From Methylobacterium radiotolerans JCM 2831 (GTDB lineage: Bacteria > Pseudomonadota > Alphaproteobacteria > Rhizobiales > Beijerinckiaceae): a stretch of 64,000 nucleotides of DNA. The notes under the pieces are model-generated. The model searched no databases and was not told the DNA's origin. It saw only the letters and a list, made by a program, of their open reading frames with translations. The stretch lies in NCBI RefSeq assembly GCF_000019725.1, contig NC_010510.1, forward strand, positions 338,501 through 402,500, written 5' to 3'. Position 1 is the first letter of the stretch; each line of letters begins with the position of its first letter. Of the stretch, positions 44,903 to 52,250 are shown piece by piece. Made by a program: the position numbers and the translations under genes.

Positions 44903-47573
44903 GATCCACCTCCCGCCCGCCGGCCCGGCCGCATCCGACGAAGAGGTCCTCGACGGCACCCCGATCGTGCTCCGCGACGAGGATCGGATCCTGATCGTCC
45001 TCGCGGGGGGCGGAGAGCTGCGCTTGACCCGCCCCGGCGTCGCTGGGCTGGCGCCGCCGCTGTTCCCGGTCGAGGCTGGGCAGAGCGTGTTCCCGTTCCC
45101 GTTCGCGGGCGCGCTGCGGCTCGTGTTTCATCCGGAACCCGGCACCAGCATCCGCTGGGCGGAGCGCCGCGCCGCCGAGATCGAAGCGACCCGTTCCCCC
45201 GAGGCCGCCGCGGCCTGGACGGCGGCGATCCACGCGTGGCTCGGCCTGCTCGGCCGGTTCGTGCCGGAGCTGAACGCGGCCCCGACCAGCGCCGAGGCTT
45301 GGCTCGCCTCCGCGGGTGACGATCGGCTCGCGCGCCTGTTCGAGGCGACCCAGCGCTCCGCCGCACAGGTCTTCGTCGCGGCCCTGGTCGAACTGGAGCA
45401 GACGCAAGCGGTGCGGATCCATCAGCGTCGCGACGCCGATCACGCCGCGATCGACGCCATGCTCGCTGAGATCACCCGGAGCGACGGAGGTCATGGCGGG
45501 GCCGGGACCGGAGTCGGCCTCGCGGCCGGTGACGCCCTCGCCCGGGCCTTCGCGGCGGTCGCCGAAGCGCTTGGAACTCCCCGGCCCGAAGCCCCGACGC
45601 CGACCGAGGATCCGACCGCCGCGCTGGAAAATCTCGCCCGGCACTGGGGACTGCGGCTGCGCCCCGTGCGCCTGGAGCCGGGCTGGTGGCGCACCGGGGG
45701 CGAGCCGATGCTGGCGTTCGGCGCAGACGACCACCGGCCGGTGGCGCTGCTGCCGGCGCGAGACGGGTTCACGATGCAGCTGCCGGATGGCGCGCGCCGC
45801 AGGCTGACCGGCGACATGGCCGCGACCCTCCAACCGCGCGCTTTCCAGCTCATCCGGGGGTTCGGGCCGGGCCGCCTCGGCATTACCGTACCCTTGCGGT
45901 CGATCATGGGCGGCCTGGGCGGCAAGATCGGCGCGGTGCTCGCCTACAGCACCCTGCCGGCGCTGGCCGGCCTCGTCACCCCCTACGCGTCGAGCCTGCT
46001 TCTCGGCGACATCATCCCGTCCGGGATGCGCCCCGAGCTGTTCGCCATGACTGCCGCCCTGACGGCGGCGGCGTTCGGCGCGGTGGCGTTCGAGTGGGCG
46101 CGCGCCCGCACGGTCGCGCGCCTCGCCACCCTGGTCAATGCCCGGGCCGAAGCGGCGCTGTGGGACCGCCTGCTGCGGCTGCCCGTCGGCTTCTTCCGCA
46201 CCTACACGGTCGGCGACCTCGCGCTGCGGGCCGATGGGGTCAATCAGATGCGCGAGGTGATGAGCGGCGCCACGGTCGGGGCGCTACTCGGCGCCGTGTT
46301 CGGGGCGCTCAACTTCGTCGTGATGCTGGCGGTCAGCTGGAAGCTGACCCTGGTGGTGGTAGCGCTGCTCGCCGTCGAGATCGCCGTGATGCTCGCCGCG
46401 AGCCTCGTGCAGCTGCATCTACAGCGGCGGATGCAGGCGCTGGCCGGCACCCAGGGTGGCCTATCGGTCGAGCTGATCGACGGCATCGACAAACTGCGTG
46501 TAGCCGGTGCCGAGGTCCGGGCGTTCACCCGCTGGGCGGCCGGGTTCGGCCGGATCCGCTGGACCGAGCGGCGCGCGCGCCAGTGGCAAGGATTGTCGAC
46601 CAGCTTCCTCGTCGCCTGGGCGGTTCTGGGCACGATCGCGGTCGACGCGGCGGTCGGCTTCGGCTGGGCGCGCCTGGATCTCGGCGGGTTCGTAGCGTTC
46701 ACCGCTGCGGCCGGGCAGTTCGGGGCGGCAGTCCTGTCGATCGCCGGGCTGGTCCCGGCGCTGCTCGCCCTGATCCCGCTCTACGACCGGGCCAAGCCGA
46801 TCCTGGAAGCCGAACCCGAGACCGGTGGCGGAGGCGCCGATCCCGGCCGCTTGAGCGGGGCGATCGACGTCCAGTCGGTGACGTTCCGGTATGCGGCGGG
46901 TGGACCGGCGATCCTGGACCGGCTGTCGCTGCGGATCGAGCCGGGCGAGTTCGTCGCGATCGTCGGCCCATCCGGCTCGGGCAAGTCGACCCTGTTGCGG
47001 CTGCTCCTCGGCTTCGAGCGGCCGGAGATCGGCGGGGTGTTCCTCGACGGTCGCGAGCTTGCCGGCCTCGACAAGGCGCGCGTGCGGCGTCAGATCGGCA
47101 CGGTGCTGCAGAACGGTCGGCTGTTCGGCGGTTCGATCCTGGAGAACGTCGCCGCCGGGGCGCCGCTCACGCCGGATGAGGCGATGACGGCGCTGAAGCG
47201 CGCGGGCCTGGAAGCGGACGTGAGTGCTATGCCGATGGGTCTGCACACGGTGATCGCCGAGGGTGGCGGTGGCTTGTCCGGGGGGCAGCGCCAGCGGCTG
47301 ATGATCGCCCGCGCCCTGGCGCGGCAGCCGCGGATCCTGCTGTTCGACGAGGCGACGAGCGCGCTGGACAACCGGATGCAGACGCTGGTGTCAGACTCTC
47401 TAGGGCGGATGAGCGTGACCCGGATCGCGGTGGCGCACCGGCTGAGTACGGTTCAGGACGCGGACCGGATCGTGGTGATGCAGGACGGGGCGATCGTCGA
47501 GACGGGCAGCTACGACGAGCTGATGCGGCGGCGAGGCGCGTTCTTCCGACTGGCCGAGCGTCAGCTGCATTGA
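44892..47573 (+). CDS. NHLP-type peptide export: second permease-ATPase
   Basis: 893 residues from GTG 44892. There is no C39 domain; instead a ~300-residue N-terminal region (cyclic-nucleotide-binding-like beta start, then helical) typical of the second NHLP transporter, membrane helices about 335-640, and an ABC domain with GPSGSGKST, LSGGQRQR and ILLFDEATS. NHLP loci carry this pair of ABC proteins, thought to work as a heterodimer. The overlap with the preceding gene implies translational coupling. An IS remnant starts 15 bases after the stop. Confidence 0.9.
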   Translation: MRLEIHLPPAGPAASDEEVLDGTPIVLRDEDRILIVLAGGGELRLTRPGVAGLAPPLFPVEAGQSVFPFPFAGALRLVFHPEPGTSIRWAERRAAEIEATRSPEAAAAWTAAIHAWLGLLGRFVPELNAAPTSAEAWLASAGDDRLARLFEATQRSAAQVFVAALVELEQTQAVRIHQRRDADHAAIDAMLAEITRSDGGHGGAGTGVGLAAGDALARAFAAVAEALGTPRPEAPTPTEDPTAALENLARHWGLRLRPVRLEPGWWRTGGEPMLAFGADDHRPVALLPARDGFTMQLPDGARRRLTGDMAATLQPRAFQLIRGFGPGRLGITVPLRSIMGGLGGKIGAVLAYSTLPALAGLVTPYASSLLLGDIIPSGMRPELFAMTAALTAAAFGAVAFEWARARTVARLATLVNARAEAALWDRLLRLPVGFFRTYTVGDLALRADGVNQMREVMSGATVGALLGAVFGALNFVVMLAVSWKLTLVVVALLAVEIAVMLAASLVQLHLQRRMQALAGTQGGLSVELIDGIDKLRVAGAEVRAFTRWAAGFGRIRWTERRARQWQGLSTSFLVAWAVLGTIAVDAAVGFGWARLDLGGFVAFTAAAGQFGAAVLSIAGLVPALLALIPLYDRAKPILEAEPETGGGGADPGRLSGAIDVQSVTFRYAAGGPAILDRLSLRIEPGEFVAIVGPSGSGKSTLLRLLLGFERPEIGGVFLDGRELAGLDKARVRRQIGTVLQNGRLFGGSILENVAAGAPLTPDEAMTALKRAGLEADVSAMPMGLHTVIAEGGGGLSGGQRQRLMIARALARQPRILLFDEATSALDNRMQTLVSDSLGRMSVTRIAVAHRLSTVQDADRIVVMQDGAIVETGSYDELMRRRGAFFRLAERQLH

Positions 47574-47587
47574 TGACTCCCATCAAT

Positions 47588-47828
47588 TGACCCTAACCCG
47601 GCAAATTGGTCCGCGCTGAGTGCAGTTTTTCGGACATCCTGAACTCTGAAGGAGGGTGGATGCCATGCCTCGCAAGTGCTTCACGAACGAATAGATCGCC
47701 TTTGCCTTGCGGCAGGCGGAGAACGGCGCGACGGTGGACGAGATCTGCCGGGAGATGGGCGTGTCCGAGCCGACGTTTTACCGCTGGAAGAAGCAGTTCG
47801 TCGGCATGGGCGTGCTAGAGATCCGGCC
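47588..47828 (+). mobile_element. 5' remnant of the IS407-like element
   Basis: Matches 26241-26485 from the inverted repeat (TGACCCTAACCC) through most of OrfA, then breaks off. OrfA has CAG changed to TAG in ACGAATAGATCGCC, so it is dead. OrfB and the right end are missing. Confidence 0.8.
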
Positions 47829-47852
47829 GGACGGACCCTCACAATCAGCGAC

Positions 47853-47890
47853 GAACAATGAAGGGACCCGATAGGGTCCCTTCATTGTTC
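47853..47890. repeat. Perfect 17-bp hairpin
   Basis: GAACAATGAAGGGACCC and its exact complement are separated by GATA. No T-tract on either side. It lies between the exporter operon/IS remnant and the convergent leader-peptide gene. Confidence 0.8.
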
Positions 47891-47987
47891 AGGCTGTCTG
47901 CGGCCCGTAGCCTGGTTTTACTCTACCAAATCGGCCTGGAATTTGTCCGTCTTTCACACTTGTGGAGTAAATTTAAAACAGTTTGCG

Positions 47988-48278
47988 CTAAGAAGACTTT
48001 CTAAGCCTATCAATTTCTTGCACGTGCCAATCTCTCCATATATGCACTTGAGACGTGGCTCTCCAATCCGGCCGATAATATATTTGATACATTAAAGGAA
48101 GAGCTATTTTTGTCATTTCAGCTCTCATTTCCACATGTTTAACGTCTTTTTCAAGTAATTCTAAGGTCGCTAGGTGCTTATCAATCAGCTCCTTGCTCCC
48201 TCCGCAAATATAATGAAGAAATTCATCAGAAAGCCGATTGCCGACCGCTGGAAGATATCCGCTATCAGTGTAAGACAT
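47988..48278 (-). CDS. Candidate double-glycine leader precursor 1
   Basis: 96 residues from ATG 48278, chosen because AAGGA lies ten bases upstream and both start and site recur in the copy at 49240. Residues 1-27 form a GG-type leader: NRLSDEFLHYICGG, with the L-S-D-E/x-x-L pattern of bacteriocin leaders. The 69-residue putative core (from SKELIDKHLATLELL) is charged, partly helical, aromatic toward the end (IYYRPDW, HIWRDWHVQEI) and has no Cys. The open frame extends 63 codons upstream. The neighbouring C39 transporter is the obvious exporter. Function (bacteriocin or secreted effector) is inferred. Confidence 0.55.
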   Translation of the reverse strand: MSYTDSGYLPAVGNRLSDEFLHYICGGSKELIDKHLATLELLEKDVKHVEMRAEMTKIALPLMYQIYYRPDWRATSQVHIWRDWHVQEIDRLRKSS

Positions 48279-48525
48279 CAATGAGCTTTCCTTAACGACC
48301 CAAGCAAGCTTCTGCGTCGTGGCAAAGTAATCTCGTGAGGTGGTAGTCCTCGCGTATGTCGTAGGATACATTTTCTGTTCTGGCCGCTGGGTGCAAAATC
48401 TGCGACGATCTCGACCATGTGTCTTTATGTTTTCTGAAATGATTAGATTGTTGCTTAAAAAACTCACAGCGATGCCATAACATCTCTGTTATCAGTGGTG
48501 ATGGCCCATCGAATTACTAACTACA
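48271..48525 (-). repeat. Duplicated upstream region, copy 1 (with 49229-49480)
   Basis: The ~250 bases covering the start codon, ribosome-binding site and 5' flank of precursor 1 recur, diverged but alignable throughout, in front of the decayed precursor at 49160-49240. An open frame inside is also alike (MYPTTYARTTTSRDYFA against MYFMIYARPTTLRNYFA). Confidence 0.7.
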
Positions 48526-48743
48526 GGCGCATGCTAGCCTGCGTTTCTGGCCTTACTCGCAGATCACCTCTGCTACTGTGATCACAAGGATAATTGTTTA
48601 GTGTAAATATCGACAACATTTACGGTATCTTCAGGTAAAATATAAATATTATAATTATATATATAGAAATATTTGAAGCCGCAGCCGAATTTTATATGTA
48701 TCCTGGCTGCGGCCTCCATCAGATTGCTGTCATTTTTTCCAAC

Positions 48744-49052
48744 TCACCACACGAGACTCGGATTTCTAAAGCGCCAAAGGTCTTCTTGTGCCCGTTTCCC
48801 AGCGTCGGTAGCTTCCTTTGCCTCAACAATCGCCGAATCCGGAACTCCAACACTGAGAAGAGCAGAGGCCTGCTTATGGGTGAGATAATTTACGTCAATC
48901 CCGTGACTGTCGTAATACATCTTGAACTTCAACTCCGACGCTCCAAGCGTCACTGCAGCTAGGATCGGTCTTACACCTTTAAAATCAAGCCCAAGCTGAT
49001 TGCCGCCCGTGATACTTTCTAATGCCTCATCATTCAGCATAGTTACTTTCAT
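48744..49052 (-). CDS. Candidate double-glycine leader precursor 2
   Basis: 102 residues from ATG 49052; an ATG 11 codons upstream is also possible. MKVTMLNDEALESITGG is a near-textbook GG leader (L-N-D-E-x-L-x-x-x-x-G-G). The 85-residue putative core (NQLGLDFKGVRPILAA…) has no Cys, starts with an apolar part and continues with a charged helix (SAIVEAKEATDAGKRAQEDL). AT-rich coding. Convergent in context with the exporter operon, which lies 1.2 kb away on the other strand. Confidence 0.65.
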   Translation of the reverse strand: MKVTMLNDEALESITGGNQLGLDFKGVRPILAAVTLGASELKFKMYYDSHGIDVNYLTHKQASALLSVGVPDSAIVEAKEATDAGKRAQEDLWRFRNPSLVW

Positions 49053-49159
49053 TTCAGATTTGACTTCTGTCTGTTGAGATCTCATCGCGCAACTCTAATG
49101 CTTGATCTGCATAACTCTACGGCGAGCGTACCGGAAAATTTACTATTGCATAAAACTCC

Positions 49160-49240
49160 TTACTGTTGTGTGATCAAACAATCTGCAAAAGCAGTGGAGC
49201 TAAATTGCTGCCGCAGGCTAGAAGCGAGCTGGTAAGACAT
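49160..49240 (-). pseudogene. Decayed fourth leader-peptide gene
   Basis: Start region, ribosome-binding site (AGGGAGA) and MSY match precursor 1, but the frame ends after 26 residues (MSYQLASSLRQQ…LITQQ) without a GG motif. Probably a duplicate of the precursor 1 locus that lost its coding part. Confidence 0.5.
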
Positions 49241-49480
49241 CAGCGAGTCTCCCTAAAGCCGCGAGCAAATTCGTGCATCGCGGCAAAATAATTCCGCAAA
49301 GTCGTGGGCCTTGCATATATCATGAAATACATTCTTTGTTCTGATCGAAGGTATGCAAAATTTGCGATGATCTTGTTGCTGTGCTTTTGCATTTCTGAAC
49401 GGATAAGATTTTTGCTTAACAATTTGCAGTGATAGCGTGACATCACTATCATCAGCGGTGAAGGCCCATCAAATTTATGC
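49229..49480 (-). repeat. Duplicated upstream region, copy 2
   Basis: Partner of 48271-48525. Conservation runs from the start codon to GGTGAAGGCCCATCAAATT, matching GGTGATGGCCCATCGAATT in copy 1. Confidence 0.7.
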
Positions 49481-49541
49481 CGGTTCGGCTGTCGAGGGGC
49501 ACTCCGCCGCTAACCTAACGCTCGAACCAAAGCCTAAGCTA

Positions 49542-50371
49542 CCGTCCGGACTCATAACCAGTAGCTGACGGTGGCGGCGAGGCAGACGGCGGCGAGATAG
49601 TTGGTCGCCAGACGGTCGTAGCGGGTGGCGATGCGGCGGAAGTCCTTGAGGCGGCCGAACATGCGCTCGATGGCGTTGCGCCCGCGATAGAGCACCGGGG
49701 AGAAGCACGGCTTCCAGCGGCGGTTGATCTTGGGCGGGATGTTGGGTGCGGCCCCGGCCGCCTCAATCTGCCGGCGAATGGCGTCGCTGTCGTAGCCCTT
49801 GTCCGCCAGCACGATGCGGCAGGAGGGCAAGCGTTCGAGCAGCAGCGCGCCAGCCTTGCAGTCGGCAGCCTGCCCGCCGGTCAGCAGGAACGCGAGCGGA
49901 CGGCAGAAGCGGTCGGTGAGGGCGTGGATCTTGGTCGTGCGCCCGCCCCGCGAGCGACCGATGGCTTGGCTCTGCTCCCCCCCTTGCCTCCTGCGGCGCA
50001 GCGGTGGGCCTTCACGGCGGTGGAGTCGATCAGCACTTGAGAGGGCGGCCCACCGGCTTGAGCGAGGGTCTCGAACAGCCCGATCCAGACCCCCTTGGCC
50101 GCCCAGCGCACGAAGCGATTGTAGAGGGTCTTCTTCGGCCCGTAGAGATCGCGTGGCGCGTCCGTCCAGCGCCCTCCAGATTTCAGCACGTGGACGATGC
50201 CGCTGATCACGCGCCGGTCGTCCACGCGCTCCTTGCCCCGTGTGTCGTTTGGCAGAAGCGGTGCGATCCTCGCAAACTGCTCGTCCGTCAGCCAGAAATG
50301 GTCCATCGGCCCCTCCCGCAAGAGCCGTGAATCACACCCAAGCCGTCCGCGCCACCGTTATGGGTCCGGAC
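49542..50371 (-). mobile_element. IS5-family insertion sequence, IS427-like group
   Basis: About 830 bp. Ends share GTCCGGAC(T/C)CATAAC as inverted repeats, and GCTA on both sides (49538-49541, 50372-50375) is a possible target duplication. It is inserted in the strip of leader-peptide genes, separating precursor 3 from the others. Confidence 0.8.
49552..50306 (-). CDS. IS5/IS427-family transposase in two frames
   Basis: The first frame (from ATG 50306, MDHFWLTDEQFARIAPLLP…) carries the DUF4096-type N-terminus and the first catalytic Asp (LIDSTAVKAHR). The second (through 49552) carries LADKGYDSDAIR and the C-terminal RNAIERMFGRLKDFRRIATR. They meet at a run of eight G near 49978-49985. IS427-group elements often use programmed frameshifting at such runs, so this may be functional rather than broken. 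Confidence 0.75.
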
Positions 50372-50384
50372 GCTAAAGCACCCC

Positions 50385-50717
50385 TCACCTAAAGCGAAGA
50401 CTCCCAGACTTAGTTGCCCAATAATCATTGGCCATTTTGGTAATCTCATAGGTCATGCCGTTAAAATAAGCAGCCCCACGTTGTTTGTTCTGGGCGTAAA
50501 TGCGCATTCCTTGTTCCCAAATAAACCTATGTCCGTAACCGATGCCTGTTTCTTTTTCGGCATTATCTAAGATATGCATGCTGTATGCCAAGTCGTGATT
50601 GATATTGTGGTCAAGTCCGTCAATTATATATTTTTTCCAGTATTTGTTATTGAAGTCAACCGTGCCACCCACAATGTCAATAAGATCGATTTCCAGGATT
50701 TCGTCTTTGTGGTACAT
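50385..50717 (-). CDS. Candidate double-glycine leader precursor 3
   Basis: 110 residues from ATG 50717, with GAGGA six bases upstream. MYHKDEILEIDLIDIVGG fits a GG leader (acidic, I/L at -4/-7 to -12). The 92-residue putative core begins TVDFNNKYWKKYIID and is rich in Tyr, Trp, Asn and His with no Cys. AT-rich. It lies just beyond the IS5 element and was probably contiguous with precursors 1 and 2 before insertion. Confidence 0.6.
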   Translation of the reverse strand: MYHKDEILEIDLIDIVGGTVDFNNKYWKKYIIDGLDHNINHDLAYSMHILDNAEKETGIGYGHRFIWEQGMRIYAQNKQRGAAYFNGMTYEITKMANDYWATKSGSLRFR

Positions 50718-51155
50718 TTTGTCCTCGGCTCTATAAAGGTCAATTTATACACAATTTATCCAAAAGGGGATGCCGACAGCGAAGACCATCTTGAAAGCCA
50801 TGATCGCGCTCCGGAGCGCCGGCCGCCGCAGCAGCAGAAGGTCCTGCTCGTGAAAGATGCTCGGATCCGCACTCAATACGATCCGGCGCCTCTGTGGAGA
50901 CGGCCGAGCTGGGTTATGGGTTGATCGGGATCCCCGGCCAGTCATGTGCGATTACGTCCACATTCGCCAAGGCAGAAGCCCTGGAGGCGGAGCTTCCAGG
51001 GCTTCGTGGACCTCGCGGCCAGATTGATCGGGCTGGGGATGCGAAGGCCAACCGGTCAGCTGCTCGTTCGGCGCTCAGCGGGGAAAGGAGGACCAACACC
51101 TCGCCCCGCCAATCGCCCCGCCCGGCACAACGAGCGGGAGCAGCGCGCCCGGATC
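50718..51155. other. Intergenic, includes repeat copy at 51005-51119
   Basis: No gene supported; short GC-rich frames here are not protein-like. The promoter of precursor 3 should lie in the AT-rich part near 50720-50770. Confidence 0.4.
51005..51119 (+). repeat. Dispersed ~110-bp repeat, copy 2
   Basis: Plus-strand match to the minus strand of 39965-40080. Confidence 0.55.
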
Positions 51156-52022
51156 TCAGTACGAGCCGAACTTGTAGTTCAGGCCAGCGCGGACGACGGC
51201 GAACTCGGTGTTGGCGGCGGCGCCGTTGAGGTAGGCGACGCCGCGCGGTGGCAGCAGGTTCGGGATGAAGACGCCGCTGGCAGTGTTCTTCTGGCGGTCG
51301 AGGTTCACGTACAGGCCTTCGACCTTCAGGGTGACGGCCGAGGAGCGGAAGAAGTTTAGGAAGGAGTCGGTGGGCAGGGCGTACTCGATGCCGCCGCCGA
51401 CCGCGTAGCCGTTGCGGAAGCTGCTGCGGAAGTTGCGGCCGGCGAAGTTCTGGTCGTCCTGGCCGGAGCCGTAGGCGTAGCCGCCGGTGCCGTACACGAG
51501 GGTGCGGTCGAAGGCGTAGCCGAGGCGGCCGCGGGCAGTGCCGAAGTAATCCAGGCCGTTGCCGCTGGTCGCCACGTAGGCGCGCGGCGCCGAGAAGGCG
51601 AAGCCCGGGGTGCCGGCCAGCCCATAGTTGAGCGTACCGTTGGCGCGGCGGGCGAAGTCGACGTACTGGGCGTCGGCCTCGAAACCGACCACGATGCCGG
51701 AGCCCGGGGTCAGCTGCCAGTTGTAGCCGATCTGGGCGCCGCCCGAGAAGCCATTGTTGCTGCTGCGGTTGTTGACGCTGACCACCGCGTTGGTGTCGGG
51801 CGAGTTCGCCAGCGTGCCGCCGCGCAGGGCGTAGTTGGTGGTGTTGCGGCTGTTGGCGTCGAAGCCGTAGCCGGCGTTCACGCCGACGTAGAAGCCGGTC
51901 CAGGTGAACACCGGCACCGGCGTGAACACCGGCGGCGGCACGGCGCGGCGCGGCAGGTCAGCGGCGGAGGCCGCGGCGGTCAGGGCAGTGAACGCGGCCA
52001 AAGAGGCCAGAAACTTGATCAT
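51156..52022 (-). CDS. Outer-membrane beta-barrel protein, Omp25/Omp31 type
   Basis: 288 residues with a signal peptide (IKFLASLAAFTALTAAASA) and the Rhizobiales porin-family opening TWTGFYVGVNAGYGF, then repeated amphipathic strands (GGAQIGYNWQL, GTARGRLGYAFDRTLVYGTG) ending in a C-terminal aromatic (LNYKFGSY). An eight-stranded barrel is likely. Structural or adhesin-like role as in other Omp25/Omp31 proteins; no enzymatic motif. Confidence 0.88.
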   Translation of the reverse strand: MIKFLASLAAFTALTAAASAADLPRRAVPPPVFTPVPVFTWTGFYVGVNAGYGFDANSRNTTNYALRGGTLANSPDTNAVVSVNNRSSNNGFSGGAQIGYNWQLTPGSGIVVGFEADAQYVDFARRANGTLNYGLAGTPGFAFSAPRAYVATSGNGLDYFGTARGRLGYAFDRTLVYGTGGYAYGSGQDDQNFAGRNFRSSFRNGYAVGGGIEYALPTDSFLNFFRSSAVTLKVEGLYVNLDRQKNTASGVFIPNLLPPRGVAYLNGAAANTEFAVVRAGLNYKFGSY

Positions 52023-52250
52023 GGTTGCGCAGTTCCAATCGGAGTTTTTCGCTGACGTCGACTTATCTGACTTTCCATCTCAAAGATGTATCCAGCAAGC
52101 AACACTTGATCATTCTCATGATAAGTGCAATTGCGATGGCTAATGCTTGTTATACGACAGCAATTTACTGTAAGCCGAATGGCGCTGGGCGCCATCCTCC
52201 AGTAGTTGTACGAAACACACTAGCCTGTGAGCTGGCAGTCTGCCGATGCC

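Noticed and set aside
46243..47246. Minus-strand frames opposite the second ABC transporter
   Set aside because: Shadow frames without domains.
47853..47890. Hairpin as an ordinary rho-independent terminator
   Set aside because: No T-tract on either strand; kept only as an unexplained hairpin.
49552..50306. IS5-family transposase as a pseudogene
   Set aside because: The frame change falls at an eight-G run as in programmed frameshifting of IS427 elements, so a functional two-frame gene is equally likely.
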